NCBI RefSeq assembly: GCF_900111825.1
Contig: NZ_FOJM01000001.1
Location: 112,228 to 176,227, forward strand
Source of the DNA: Pedobacter suwonensis
GTDB lineage: Bacteria; Bacteroidota; Bacteroidia; Sphingobacteriales; Sphingobacteriaceae
Direction of reading: 5' to 3'
DNA length: 64,000 nucleotides
Part shown: positions 35,934 through 45,572 of the stretch, in pieces
How positions within the stretch are numbered: the first letter of the stretch is position 1
How the letters are laid out: every line of letters starts with the position of its first letter
The notes under the pieces: model-generated
Databases searched by the model: none
Seen by the model: only the letters and a program-made list of their open reading frames with translations
What the model was told of the DNA's origin: nothing
Program-made: the position numbers and the translations under genes

Positions 35934-38900
35934 CTAGTGTGTTTTTACTTGTTGGTTACGTTTGCTTAAAACTGCCTTGTATTCTTTAGGGAATACTTTT
36001 ACGAAATGCGCAGACTGGGTTTTCCAATCGCTTAAGATAAACTCAGCTACCTTGCTATCTGTTAAGCGGATATGTGCTTTAAGTAAGGCTAAGATACGCT
36101 CTTCATCTTCTGCCTGAAGTGGATCCAAATCAACCATTTCCTTATTGCATTTTCGCTCGAAAGTTCCATTGGCATCGTAAATCCACGCCACACCACCACT
36201 CATTCCAGCGGCGAAATTGCTTCCGGTATCGCCAAGAATCAGCACCTCACCGCCAGTCATGTATTCACATCCATGATCGCCAACTCCTTCAACAACAGCT
36301 GTTGCACCAGAGTTACGTACGGCAAAACGTTCGCCTGCTTTACCACGGGCAAACAACTCACCAGAAGTTGCACCATACAGGGCCACGTTACCAATAATGA
36401 TATTTTGTTCAGGAACAAAAGTAGCGTTTGAGAAAGGGTAAATAGCCAGTCTCGCACCCGATAAACCTTTACCTACATAATCGTTTGCCTCGCCTTCCAG
36501 TGATAAAGTAACCCCGCGGGTATTAAAAGCACCAAAGCTTTGTCCGGCAGAACCCACAAATTTAAAGTTGATCGTATCCGGAGGTAAACCAGCGCTTAAA
36601 TGAACTTTTGAAATTTCATTAGACAGCATAGTGCCTATCGCACGGTCAGTATTTTTTACATTAAAGCTGGCAAATACAGGTTCGTTATGATGGATGGCAG
36701 GTTGGGCTGCAGCAATCAGCTGGTGATCTAAAACCTGATCCAAGCCATGATCCTGAGCTTCTGTATGATATAAAGGTAAACCATTTTCTTCTGCCTTGTA
36801 TAATATGGCTGATAGATCAAGGTGTTTCAGTTTCCAGTCTTCGGCAGGCAATTCACGTAATTTTAAAATATCAGCCTGGCCAATCATTTCGTTAATGGTC
36901 CTAAAGCCAAGTTCGGCCATAATCTCCCGTAATTCCTCGGCAAGGAAATAGAATAGGTTTACTACATGGTCTGCATCACCGGTAAATAATTTCCTTAGTT
37001 CCGGATCTTGTGTAGCCACTCCTACCGGACAGGTATTTAAATGGCATTTACGCATCATGATACATCCTGAAGTTACCAACGCAGCTGTTGCAACGCCCCA
37101 CTCTTCTGCACCTAATAAAGCTGCAATGGCGATATCCCTACCTGTTTTTAGCTGACCGTCTGTTTGTAAAACTATACGGTTGCGCAATTTGTTCTTTACC
37201 AGGGTTTGGTGCGCTTCCGCCAGACCTAACTCCCATGGTAAACCCGCATGCTGAATAGAGGTTAATGGCGAAGCACCGGTACCGCCATCAAAGCCGGATA
37301 CAAGAATAACATCGGCATGCGCTTTAGCTACGCCGGCTGCAATAGTACCTACGCCAGCTTTAGATACGAGTTTAACATTGATCCGTGCCGCGCGGTTGGC
37401 ATTTTTAAGATCATAAATTAACTGTGCCAAATCCTCGATGGAATAAATATCGTGATGTGGAGGAGGCGAAATTAAACCTACGCCTGGCGTAGAGTGACGA
37501 ACTTTTGCAATCCAATCATCTACTTTGTGTCCAGGTAATTGCCCGCCTTCTCCCGGCTTAGCACCCTGAGCCATTTTGATCTGTAACTCATCAGCATTGG
37601 TCAAATAATAGCTCGTTACACCGAAACGCGCAGAAGCCACCTGTTTAATCGCTGAGCGCATGCTATCGCCATTTGGCAGTTTGGTATAACGCATTTCATC
37701 TTCACCACCTTCTCCGGTATTGCTCTTTCCACCGATACGGTTCATGGCAATGGCCAAAGTAGAATGTGCCTCATGAGAAATGGAGCCGAAAGACATCGCT
37801 CCTGTGGCAAATCTTTTTAAGATAGATTCCGTAGCCTCTACCTCGTTTAAAGGAACAGAAGGGCGGCTATAATTGAATTCAAACAATCCACGGATGGTGT
37901 AAGCCTGTTGTGTCTGCTCATTTACCAGTTTAGAATATTGTTTGAAAATATTGTAGTCGTTTTTACGTGTGGCGTTTTGTAGTAAGTGAATGGTTTGCGG
38001 ATTAAATAAATGCGCTTCACCTTTGCGGCGGAATTTATATGTTCCGCCAGCCGGCAATAAGTTTTCTGTCTGCGTTAGCGGGCCAAAACTGCGGTGATGT
38101 TTGATTAAAGTTTCTTTCGCAATCTCATCCAAACCTAAACCACCTATACGCGAAACTGCACCTGTAAAATAGGTATTTACCACCTGTTTGTTTAAACCTA
38201 AAATCTCAAAAATCTGCGCACCCTGGTATGATTGAAGGGTCGAGATACCCATTTTAGAGAAAATTTTAAGTAAACCGCTGTTTACCGCGTAGATATAGTT
38301 TTTGGTAAGCTGTTCTGCCGACAAACCAGATTCTTGCTGGAAACCATTGATGGTTTCTAGAGCCAGGTAAGGGTTTATAGCCGTAACTCCAAAGCCCAGC
38401 AAGGTTGCGAAATGGTGTACTTCCCAAATATCTCCAGCCTCAATCACAATACCAACCGCACCACGGTATCCTTTACGGATCAAATGATGGTGTACTGCTG
38501 AAACCGCCAGTAGAGAAGGCATCGCGGCATGTTCAGAATCGATAGCCCTATCGGTTAATACAATCACCTGGAAACCGTCTTCAACCGCATCAACTGCATA
38601 ACGGCACAAACGATCTAAGGCTTTAGCCATAGCGCCTGGTTTGCCATCTGCCCTGAAATAAGTCTGCAAAGTTTTTGCCTGGAAAACGCCGGTATCAATA
38701 CTCCTTAATTTCTCTAATTCCTGGTTGGTTAAAATCGGATGTTTAATCGCAACACAATGTGCCTGTTTTGGTGTTTCTTCCAGCAGGTTGCCCATGCTGC
38801 CCATAAAACTGGCCAAACTCATTACCACTTTTTCCCTGATCGGGTCAATTGGCGGGTTAGTTACCTGTGCAAATAACTGCTTGAAATAAGATGATAAGTG

Positions 38901-40433
38901 TTGCGGACGTTTTGACAGGATAGCCAGAGGCGTATCGGTACCCATTGAACCAATCGGTTCCTTGCCTTCAATGGCCATTGGTTTAAGCAAAAGATCTACA
39001 TCTTCTCTGCTATAGCCAAAAACCTGTTGATATTTGAAGATAGATTCAGTAGATAAGCCGGTAAACATTACGCGGGGCTCAGGCAATTCCTCTAAGCGGA
39101 TCTGGTATTGGTTAATCCAGTCGCCGTAAGGACTTTTGCCACAAACTTCTTCTTTAATTTCATTGTCGCTGATGATCCTGCCCTGCTCCATGTCTACCAC
39201 AAACATTTTACCGGGAGTTAAGCGGCCTTTTTCGATGATCGTGCTCTGATCGATGGCCAGCGCTCCCGCTTCAGAACCCATAATTACGCGGTCATCAGAA
39301 GTAATGGCATAACGCGAAGGACGGAGACCGTTACGGTCTAAAGTAGCGCCAATTAATTTGCCGTCAGTAAAAGCGATGGCGGCAGGTCCGTCCCAGGGCT
39401 CCATTAAAGTGGCGTGGAATTCGTAAAAAGCCTTTTTAACAGGATCCATATCCTCATTGCCATCCCAGGCTTCAGGCACCAGCATCATTAGTACATGCGG
39501 CAGGCTTCTTCCTGAGTGAAGCAAAAGTTCAATCACATTATCCAGACAGCCTGAATCTGAGTTTGTTTCGTCGATTACAGGCAATAACATATCAAGTTCT
39601 TCCGGTGTAAAGTAAGCAGAAGCAAAAGACTTTACGCCTGCTCTAAACCAGTTTAAATTTCCTTGTAAAGTATTAATCTCTCCGTTATGCGCAATAAAGC
39701 GGAACGGCTGGGCCAGTCTCCATGAAGGAAAAGTATTGGTGGCAAAACGCGAGTGAACCAAACCCAGGGCAGACACCATACGCTTATCGGTAAGATCGGT
39801 AAAATAGGTGCGTACCTGTAAGGAAGTGAGCTGACCTTTATATATAATGGTTTGTGCGGAAAGCGAAACGATGTAAAAATCTTTACCGCCATGAACGGTA
39901 TTTACGATCAGTTTGATCAGGTAATTTTTAAAAATGTAAAGTTTGCGTTCAAAATCTGCACCTGGTGCCACCGCATAAGGGCGGGCAATAAACACCTGTT
40001 CAATTTCAGGCTCAACGGAAAGAGCCATGTTGCCTATATCCGTTGTGTCTACATCAACCTTTCTAAAACCTAAAATTTCAAGGCCTAGCTTTTCAGCAGC
40101 ACGGTAAATCAGCTCTCTGCATTCTTCTCTGGACCTGATATCCTTTGGCATAAATAACATACCAACACCATAATTATTGGTTTCTGGTAGGCTAAAGCCT
40201 GCTTTTAAACATTCATCGTAAAAAAATTCGTGAGGAATCTGAATCATGATACCTGCTCCATCGCCTGTATTTGGTTCTGCTCCACATGCCCCTCTATGAT
40301 CTAGATTCTCTAAAATAGTAAGTGCATCAGAGATGATTTGATGCGATTTCCGCCCTTTCACATGTGCAACGAACCCAATACCGCAGGCATCGTGTTCAAA
40401 TTGCGCATCGTACAATCCACTGTTTGGTTCCAT
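35934..40433 (-). CDS. gltB: Glutamate synthase large subunit
   Basis: This 1,499-aa enzyme makes two glutamates from glutamine and 2-oxoglutarate. The N-terminal class II amidotransferase uses Cys17 in FEHDACGIGFVAHVKG, exposed after removal of the propeptide. Later blocks include the synthase FMN region (KPGEGGQLPGHKVDDWIAKVRHSTPGVGLISPPPHHD, SGFDGGTGASPLTSIQHAGLP), the [3Fe-4S] ligands in CIMMRKCHLNTCPVG and the C-terminal beta-helix (GLSGARLAIYPF, GERFAVRNSGATAVVEG). It is first in the gltBD operon. A 409-bp AT-rich leader lies upstream. Confidence 0.97.
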   Translation of the reverse strand: MEPNSGLYDAQFEHDACGIGFVAHVKGRKSHQIISDALTILENLDHRGACGAEPNTGDGAGIMIQIPHEFFYDECLKAGFSLPETNNYGVGMLFMPKDIRSREECRELIYRAAEKLGLEILGFRKVDVDTTDIGNMALSVEPEIEQVFIARPYAVAPGADFERKLYIFKNYLIKLIVNTVHGGKDFYIVSLSAQTIIYKGQLTSLQVRTYFTDLTDKRMVSALGLVHSRFATNTFPSWRLAQPFRFIAHNGEINTLQGNLNWFRAGVKSFASAYFTPEELDMLLPVIDETNSDSGCLDNVIELLLHSGRSLPHVLMMLVPEAWDGNEDMDPVKKAFYEFHATLMEPWDGPAAIAFTDGKLIGATLDRNGLRPSRYAITSDDRVIMGSEAGALAIDQSTIIEKGRLTPGKMFVVDMEQGRIISDNEIKEEVCGKSPYGDWINQYQIRLEELPEPRVMFTGLSTESIFKYQQVFGYSREDVDLLLKPMAIEGKEPIGSMGTDTPLAILSKRPQHLSSYFKQLFAQVTNPPIDPIREKVVMSLASFMGSMGNLLEETPKQAHCVAIKHPILTNQELEKLRSIDTGVFQAKTLQTYFRADGKPGAMAKALDRLCRYAVDAVEDGFQVIVLTDRAIDSEHAAMPSLLAVSAVHHHLIRKGYRGAVGIVIEAGDIWEVHHFATLLGFGVTAINPYLALETINGFQQESGLSAEQLTKNYIYAVNSGLLKIFSKMGISTLQSYQGAQIFEILGLNKQVVNTYFTGAVSRIGGLGLDEIAKETLIKHHRSFGPLTQTENLLPAGGTYKFRRKGEAHLFNPQTIHLLQNATRKNDYNIFKQYSKLVNEQTQQAYTIRGLFEFNYSRPSVPLNEVEATESILKRFATGAMSFGSISHEAHSTLAIAMNRIGGKSNTGEGGEDEMRYTKLPNGDSMRSAIKQVASARFGVTSYYLTNADELQIKMAQGAKPGEGGQLPGHKVDDWIAKVRHSTPGVGLISPPPHHDIYSIEDLAQLIYDLKNANRAARINVKLVSKAGVGTIAAGVAKAHADVILVSGFDGGTGASPLTSIQHAGLPWELGLAEAHQTLVKNKLRNRIVLQTDGQLKTGRDIAIAALLGAEEWGVATAALVTSGCIMMRKCHLNTCPVGVATQDPELRKLFTGDADHVVNLFYFLAEELREIMAELGFRTINEMIGQADILKLRELPAEDWKLKHLDLSAILYKAEENGLPLYHTEAQDHGLDQVLDHQLIAAAQPAIHHNEPVFASFNVKNTDRAIGTMLSNEISKVHLSAGLPPDTINFKFVGSAGQSFGAFNTRGVTLSLEGEANDYVGKGLSGARLAIYPFSNATFVPEQNIIIGNVALYGATSGELFARGKAGERFAVRNSGATAVVEGVGDHGCEYMTGGEVLILGDTGSNFAAGMSGGVAWIYDANGTFERKCNKEMVDLDPLQAEDEERILALLKAHIRLTDSKVAEFILSDWKTQSAHFVKVFPKEYKAVLSKRNQQVKTH

Positions 40434-40808
40434 TCTTTGCTCGTTAGTTGTTAGTGTATAGGAAACACTAAGATAGGAAAAAGAAACTTTAAATTACAGA
40501 GTTGACACGATTTTTGGAAAAATTTTAGTTCCTAGGTAATTTAATGCGTTTAAATTTAAAAAATAATAATTATTGTGCAATACATTTAGCAAATTGATAA
40601 TGGTAATATTGTACAATAAATGCTCATATTAGCTCAATTTTAAAACTAAACCGTTTTAACAAGTATTTCAGGTATGAATGATTTATTTAAATATAAAATA
40701 AACTACCGAAAGTGAATCTGTTGTGGTCAAATTAAAATGCTGGTTTCGATTTTATTAATTTATTAATCAGCTATATAGCTTAAAACTAAAAAAAAATACA
40801 GAAATGCG
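40434..40808. other. AT-rich intergenic region, no gene seen
   Basis: These 375 bases between the gltB start and the SRP RNA promoter are AT-rich. No open frame, strong hairpin or TTG-N20-TAnnTTTG promoter pair could be assigned to gltB. It probably contains the gltB promoter and its nitrogen-responsive control sites, which I cannot delimit. Confidence 0.5.
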
Positions 40809-40810
40809 TT

Positions 40811-40839
40811 TTGCAAAACAACTTCTTTTTCTACCTTTG
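40811..40839 (+). promoter_or_regulatory. Promoter of the SRP RNA gene
   Basis: TTG at 40,811-40,813 and TACCTTTG at 40,832-40,839 match the Bacteroidetes sigma-ABfr promoter (TTG / TAnnTTTG) with an 18-bp spacer. The SRP RNA 5-prime end falls a few bases after it. Confidence 0.8.
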
Positions 40840-40842
40840 TGG

Positions 40843-40946
40843 CCGGGCAAGTCTTTTACGACCAGCTCCCTTTGAACTCCCCCAGGGTGGGAACGCAGCA
40901 AGGGTAGAAGGTTGTAGCGGTGCGATAGAAGGTGCTTGCCCTTTTT
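40843..40946 (+). ncRNA. ffs: Signal recognition particle RNA (small bacterial type)
   Basis: GGGCAAG (40,845-40,851) pairs with CTTGCCC (40,935-40,941) to close the hairpin. The conserved SRP domain IV is visible as cccccaggg followed by ggaacgcagcaaggg, with cagctccc on the 5-prime arm. This RNA binds Ffh and directs signal-sequence proteins to the membrane. A T-run directly after the closing stem acts as terminator. Confidence 0.95.
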
Positions 40947-41035
40947 TTACCCCCTTATTCCCCTGAAGGGGGGATATTAAATTCTTCAGGGCTTCTTGCA
41001 GCAGAACCTAATAATCATTTTAAGAATTTATAAAC

Positions 41036-41695
41036 ATGAAATTTTTTATTGACACAGCAAATCTTGATCAAATCAAAGAAGCTCAAGATCTTGGCATTTT
41101 AGATGGCGTAACCACCAACCCTAGCTTAATGGCTAAAGAAGGTATTACCGGCGATGAAAATGTAATTAACCATTATAAGGCAATCTGCGATATTGTTGAC
41201 GATAATGTAAGTGCAGAAGTAATTTCGACCACTTTTGAGGAAATTATCAAAGAAGGCGAAGCACTGGCCGCATTAAACCCGAAAATCGTTGTTAAAGTTC
41301 CGATGATTAAAGATGGTTTGAAAGCCATTAAATATTTTTCTTCAAAAGGAATTAAAACCAATTGTACTTTGATTTTTTCTGCCGGACAGGCTTTATTGGC
41401 AGCAAAAGCAGGTGCAACATACGTTTCTCCATTCTTGGGCCGTTTAGACGATATTTCTAACGATGGCCTGGTTCTAATTGAAGATATCAGAACAATTTTT
41501 GATAACTACGGATATGAAACACAAATTTTAGCGGCATCCATCCGCGGACCATTGCATATTGTAAACTGTGCTAAATTAGGCGCCGACGTTATTACGGCAC
41601 CATTGGCTGCTATTGTTGGTTTATTAAAACACCCATTAACAGATAGCGGTTTAGCAACATTTTTAGCCGACCACGCTAAAGCAGCGGGTAAATAA
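41036..41695 (+). CDS. Transaldolase (FSA-type)
   Basis: This 219-aa protein belongs to the short transaldolase / fructose-6-phosphate aldolase group. It starts [36 protein letters not shown]. The Schiff-base lysine lies in [19 protein letters not shown] (about residue 86), and the phosphate pocket in [32 protein letters not shown]. It acts in the nonoxidative pentose phosphate pathway, or as an FSA, in the cytoplasm. It is monocistronic, 90 bp after the SRP RNA. Confidence 0.95.
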   Translation: MKFFIDTANLDQIKEAQDLGILDGVTTNPSLMAKEGITGDENVINHYKAICDIVDDNVSAEVISTTFEEIIKEGEALAALNPKIVVKVPMIKDGLKAIKYFSSKGIKTNCTLIFSAGQALLAAKAGATYVSPFLGRLDDISNDGLVLIEDIRTIFDNYGYETQILAASIRGPLHIVNCAKLGADVITAPLAAIVGLLKHPLTDSGLATFLADHAKAAGK

Positions 41696-41902
41696 GTTTG
41701 GAGTATTGAGTTTGGAATGTTGAGTTCCAGGCACACAAGAAAGTCCTGAATTAAGTAATAATTTAGGACTTTTTTGTTTAACAAAATTTAATGAATATGA
41801 GTTTCTTAGGGTTTGCTACCTGAGCATTTTGCTTATTCCAAACCCCGAACGCCAAACTAAGCTGAATATTTTATTTTCAATAATTTAGCGTTTTTCCTTT
41901 CC

Positions 41903-42478
41903 CATTTTCCCTGATCTTTTGGAGAGCAGAACCAGTACCAATCGGTTGCTCCAGTCCTGCTTTCCATTATATTCCGGTGAATTTTACGGAAAGATAATTG
42001 ATCTAACACCGGAATGCCATTTCAATCAGGTCTAGTTTCCATGGGCAGCTTAAGAAAGTTCAAAGCACAAGCGCGTGGAAAGATTTGGTAATTTTGGCAA
42101 GGCAGGTTCCATCATCCATTTTCCCTGATCTTTTGGAGAGCAGAACCAGTGCCAATCGGTTGCTCCAGTCCTGCTTTCCATTATATTCCGGTGAATTTTC
42201 CGGAAAGATAATTGATCGAACACCGGAATGCCATTTCAATCAGGTCTATTTTTCATGGGCAGCTTAAGAAAGTTTAAAGCACAAGCGCGTGGAAAGATTT
42301 GGTAATTTTGGCAAGGCAGGTTCCATCATCCATTTTCCCTCTTCCATTTTCCCTGATCTTTTGGAGAGCAGAACCAGTGCCAATCGGTTGCTGGAGTCCT
42401 GCTTTACATTATATTCCGGTGAATTTTCCGGAAAGATAAATTGATCAGACACCGGAATGCCATTTCAATCAGGTCTAA
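41903..42478. repeat. Tandem repeat of about 214 bp, 2.6 copies
   Basis: The text cattttccctgatcttttgg begins at 41,903 and 42,117 (214 bp apart), and again at 42,345 after a 14-bp local duplication. Each copy carries agagcagaaccagt, tcctgcttt, ccggtgaattttccgg and caccggaatgccatttcaat; the third copy stops near 42,478. Copies differ by only a few bases, so the duplication is recent. Short open frames within it are by-products of the repeat. Confidence 0.9.
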
Positions 42479-42639
42479 AAGGCAAGGTAACTTGAGAAAT
42501 TTTAAAGGAGAAGTTTCTGGAAGGATTCAAATATTAGGTACGAAAAAACGTAATGTAATATCATAAGCTTCTGACTGGCAGTGTATTTATTCTTTCCTTT
42601 TTAAACTTCGTATATCTTTGCGAACATTTTGAGTTAACG

Positions 42640-42714
42640 ATGGAAAAGGCATCCTTTTGGCTATCATCCTGGGGGATAATTTATGATATAAAAATCAATA
42701 TGATTGACAGATAA
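42640..42714 (+). CDS. Possible 24-aa peptide behind a promoter box
   Basis: A TATCTTTG box at 42,613-42,620 is followed 20 bp later by ATG and a frame reading MEKASFWLSSWGIIYDIKIN, MIDR. It could be a small peptide or the stump of a lost gene. There is no clear -33 element. Low confidence. Nothing else coding was found between 41,696 and 43,000. Confidence 0.2.
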   Translation: MEKASFWLSSWGIIYDIKINMIDR

Positions 42715-42744
42715 AATTTAATTAGGAAATATCCCTCAGGAAAT

Positions 42745-42863
42745 CGTCATTCCCAACTTGATTGGGAACCACGAAGTGCTCATGAATGCCGCTATATAAA
42801 AGCAAACACTGATGAATAATCTTAAAACGTTTTATTAAGATTCCCGCGTACGCGAGAATGACG
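42745..42863. repeat. Paired REP-like palindromes
   Basis: CGTCATTC at 42,745-42,752 and GAATGACG at 42,856-42,863 form the outer inverted repeats. Inside each lies a small palindrome (tcccaacttgattggga and cccgcgtacgcgag). This is the paired, inverted REP arrangement (BIME-like) often seen between Bacteroidota genes, different from the family at 33-34 kb. Confidence 0.6.
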
Positions 42864-43000
42864 ATCAAAATAGTGGATTCTGTCAATGGCAGCGTACTCG
42901 AAGGGCAGCCAAAAAGATATAGTGTACAGCGTGTGAAAACGCCCAAATAAAATCAATATAAGCCCTGGAGTTAAATTCTTGTACGCCTTAAAAAGAGACT

Positions 43001-43507
43001 TTAGACTAAAGACTCACGACTAAGGACTTCCTTTACCTTCTCGTAACTGATCTGCTCATCCGGTTCAATCAATATGCCCTTCACTCCTGCCCCATTTGCG
43101 GCTTCTACGTCTCTGGGTTTATCGCCGATCATAACAGACTGTGCCGGATCAATATCATACATGTCAATGGCATCCAGAATCATTCCTGATGCAGGTTTTC
43201 TACATTTACACTCCCCACCAACAGTTGGATGATGCGGACAGTAATAAAAGCCGGCAATATCAGCCCCCTTAGCCAAAAAAGCATTGCGGAGCATCTGGTG
43301 CATAATAGCCAGTTCTTGTTCGGTATAGCGCTTTAACGCAATGCCGCCCTGGTTCGTAATGACAATCAGCAAATACCCCTCATCAAAAAGTTTCTTTAGT
43401 ACAGGAATTTGGTAATCCAGGATTTTAAAGTCTTCAACGCGACAAATGTAATCGTATATTTCGTGGTTAAGTACACCATCGCGGTCTAGAAAGATAGCTT
43501 TGTTCAT
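43001..43507 (-). CDS. gmhB: D,D-heptose 1,7-bisphosphate phosphatase-like HAD protein
   Basis: This is about 168 aa from the ATG at 43,507, where the HAD motif begins immediately (MNKAIFLDRDGVLNHE); the longer frame adds 12 unlikely residues. Motif I is DRDGVLN, motif II VITNQGG, and motif IV GDKPRDVEAANGAG. The Zn site CPHHPTVGGECKCRKP is diagnostic for GmhB/HisB-N-type HAD-IIIA phosphatases. It probably removes the 7-phosphate of heptose bisphosphate for LPS core. No other heptose genes are adjacent. Confidence 0.88.
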   Translation of the reverse strand: MNKAIFLDRDGVLNHEIYDYICRVEDFKILDYQIPVLKKLFDEGYLLIVITNQGGIALKRYTEQELAIMHQMLRNAFLAKGADIAGFYYCPHHPTVGGECKCRKPASGMILDAIDMYDIDPAQSVMIGDKPRDVEAANGAGVKGILIEPDEQISYEKVKEVLSRESLV

Positions 43508-43670
43508 TGTTGATATTATGGGTTTTGGGGGTATTAGTATCAAGATTTAAGTATTAAGTATCGAGATTCTACCTGTTTATAATTTCGCCAAAATAACTGA
43601 AAATTAAGCATAAAAGAAAGCTCAACCTCATTAAAGGCCGGGCTTAATCATAAAACTGATATGCTTTTGC

Positions 43671-44957
43671 TTATTTCAAGTTCAATCCTGCCTTGTGGCC
43701 TTTTATGGCAAAAAACAGAATGTACAAGTAGCAGGGCAATACCGTTAACAGGTAGGCCAGTTGAAAGTTGATATGCAGTTTTTCATTTAAGAAAGCATAT
43801 AGTAGCGGCATTATGGCACCCCCTGCAATACCCATAATCATAATGGCTGAACCTATTTTGGTAAATCTGCCCAGATGACTAATGCCTAGCGGGAAAATTG
43901 CAGGCCACATTAATGAATTGGCTAAGCCGAGTAAAGCCACGAAAATTACTGCGAACCAGCTGGAAATTACAAAAGATAAAATGGTGAATAAGATCCCTAA
44001 AATGGCACAGATTCTTAAGGCCTTTTGCTGCGAGATGTATTTTGGAATGGTTACAATTCCAACAATATAACCAATTAACATACTAAAAAGGGTAATGGAA
44101 GTTAGTTTTCCGCTAATCTCGGCTTTAATGCCCAATTCGCGGCCATAAATTCCGATAATATCACCGGCCATAACCTCCGCTCCCACATATACAAAAATAC
44201 AAAGTGCTCCCAAAAATAAATGTGGAAACTGGAAAATGCTTTTGTGTTTGAGTACCGCCCCTTTGCTTTTGTCTACCACATCCTCTTCAACCTCAACCTC
44301 CGGCAAATTGGTAAATTTAATCAGCAATGCAAAAAGGCAGAAAACAATGGCTAAAACGACGTAAGGCATATTCACGCGACCTAAAACATCATTTAATAGC
44401 TGTTCGTGCACTGCACCGGTAGCCGATTTAATCTGTTTTTCTACTTCAGAAGCATTTTTTAAAAACAAGGTGCCCATAATCAATGGCACAATCATTCCGG
44501 CAAATTTATTGCAGATCCCGGCAATGCTGATGCGTTTGGCTGCACTTTCAATAGGTCCTATAATGGTTAAGTACGGATTTGATGCGGTTTGTAACAAAGC
44601 CAGTGCCGCCCCTTGTACAAAAATACCGGTTAAAAATAAACCAAAAGTTCTGGTTTGAGCTGCGGGAATAAATATCAATGAGCCTAAACCCAAAATAATC
44701 AAACCTAAAACAATCCCGTTTTTAAAGCCCACTTGTTTCAAGATCCACGACGATGGTAGCGCCAAAAAGAAATAGGCCATGTACGAGGCGAAGGTTACAA
44801 AAAATGCCTGTAGGTTTGACAGGCCGAAAGATAACTTAAAAAACGGAATCAGGGTTCCATTTGCCCAGGTTACAAAGCCGAAAATAAAGAATAAAGCACA
44901 AATAATAATGAGCGGTTTCGGCCCCTGTGCCAGGGCTGATTTTGTTTTTTGCTGCAT
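43671..44957 (-). CDS. Sugar MFS transporter (FucP/GluP-like)
   Basis: This 428-aa protein has twelve predicted membrane helices. Blocks FVTWANGTLIPFFKLSFGLSNLQAFFVTFASYMAYF and QGAALALLQTASNPYLTIIGP match the FHS family (L-fucose/glucose/galactose:H+ symporters). It imports a monosaccharide by proton symport. The GmhB-like gene lies downstream on the same strand, about 130 bp away. No sugar kinase or isomerase is beside it, so the sugar is not predictable. Confidence 0.9.
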   Translation of the reverse strand: MQQKTKSALAQGPKPLIIICALFFIFGFVTWANGTLIPFFKLSFGLSNLQAFFVTFASYMAYFFLALPSSWILKQVGFKNGIVLGLIILGLGSLIFIPAAQTRTFGLFLTGIFVQGAALALLQTASNPYLTIIGPIESAAKRISIAGICNKFAGMIVPLIMGTLFLKNASEVEKQIKSATGAVHEQLLNDVLGRVNMPYVVLAIVFCLFALLIKFTNLPEVEVEEDVVDKSKGAVLKHKSIFQFPHLFLGALCIFVYVGAEVMAGDIIGIYGRELGIKAEISGKLTSITLFSMLIGYIVGIVTIPKYISQQKALRICAILGILFTILSFVISSWFAVIFVALLGLANSLMWPAIFPLGISHLGRFTKIGSAIMIMGIAGGAIMPLLYAFLNEKLHINFQLAYLLTVLPCYLYILFFAIKGHKAGLNLK

Positions 44958-45182
44958 GAGTTTGGTTCGGTTTATTTGTTTAGGCCAAACTAAAAAATAA
45001 TTTTTAATAAATAGGTATCACTGCTTTCGTAATTTTATTTTTAACATGTCTTTAAACCACATTTCGCTATGGATGATCTACATGTTAAGTATAGAAAACT
45101 TACAAAACCATTTTAAAAAAGGACCGCCAGATAATTAATTTACCTATAAATCAATAAACTACCGCATTTATCGATTTTTTAT

Positions 45183-45213
45183 TTGCAGGAAACAGTCTAT
45201 ACGCCTATATTTG
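45183..45213 (+). promoter_or_regulatory. Promoter of tRNA-Lys
   Basis: TTG at 45,183-45,185 and TATATTTG at 45,206-45,213 are separated by 20 bp, an ideal Bacteroidetes promoter. The tRNA begins 39 bp later. The region 44,958-45,182 holds nothing else I can name. Confidence 0.85.
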
Positions 45214-45252
45214 CAGCACTTTAAAGGAAACGGTTAACGTTGATGTAAAGTA

Positions 45253-45325
45253 GATTCCGTAGCTCAGCTGGTAGAGCATTACACTTTTAATGTAGTGGTC
45301 CTGGGTTCGAATCCCAGCGGGATCA
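45253..45325 (+). tRNA. tRNA-Lys (anticodon UUU)
   Basis: It folds as a 73-nt tRNA: acceptor GATTCCG/CGGGATC with one T.G pair, D stem GCTC/GAGC, anticodon loop CTTTTAA with TTT, and T stem CTGGG/CCCAG around TTCGAAT. The CCA end is not encoded. An integrase gene follows, so the 3-prime end is the probable integration site. Confidence 0.97.
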
Positions 45326-45349
45326 CAGAAGATAGTATAAAAACTACGT

Positions 45350-45386
45350 AAAAGCTTGCAAATCAAATGATTGCAAGCTTTTTTGT
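45350..45386 (+). terminator. Terminator of tRNA-Lys
   Basis: AAAAGCTTGCAA (45,350-45,361) pairs with TTGCAAGCTTTT (45,371-45,382) over a nine-base loop, followed by T-rich DNA. Confidence 0.9.
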
Positions 45387-45406
45387 TTTAGTGGAAAATT
45401 CAAAAT

Positions 45407-45477
45407 ACTCACCGATTCTCATATTAAAAGTGTGTAATTCGGTGAGTAATTTAGGTACTAAAAGAACTCACCGAATT
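45407..45477. repeat. Inverted repeats between tRNA-Lys and integrase
   Basis: AATTCGGTGAGT (45,436-45,447) and ACTCACCGAATT (45,466-45,477) are perfect 12-bp inverted repeats with an 18-bp spacer. A third copy with one base missing, ACTCACCGATT, is at 45,407-45,417. They lie between the tRNA terminator and the integrase promoter, where integrase arm sites or att sequences are expected. Confidence 0.75.
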
Positions 45478-45521
45478 ATTTATAATCACTTGTTTAATAA
45501 GTCGTTCATCCATCGAACATC

Positions 45522-45552
45522 TTGACGTTTTCAGAATGCAGGGCTAATTTTG
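45522..45552 (+). promoter_or_regulatory. Integrase promoter
   Basis: TTG at 45,522-45,524, a 20-bp spacer and TAATTTTG at 45,545-45,552 form a full Bacteroidetes promoter. It is 20 bp upstream of the integrase ATG. The TTG could be misread as an alternative start codon. Confidence 0.85.
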
Positions 45553-45572
45553 TTAACCTTAATTCAGTTTAT

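Noticed and set aside
42085..42452. Two 60-62-aa frames within the 214-bp tandem repeats
   Set aside because: Frames exist only because the repeat has few stops; they differ between copies and strands.
42722..42946. Minus-strand 74-aa frame beside the GmhB-like gene
   Set aside because: It lies across paired REP-like palindromes and has no domain.
45522..45572. TTG as integrase start codon (17 extra residues)
   Set aside because: This TTG is the -33 element of a complete promoter, and an ATG 51 bp later begins at the expected N-terminal text.
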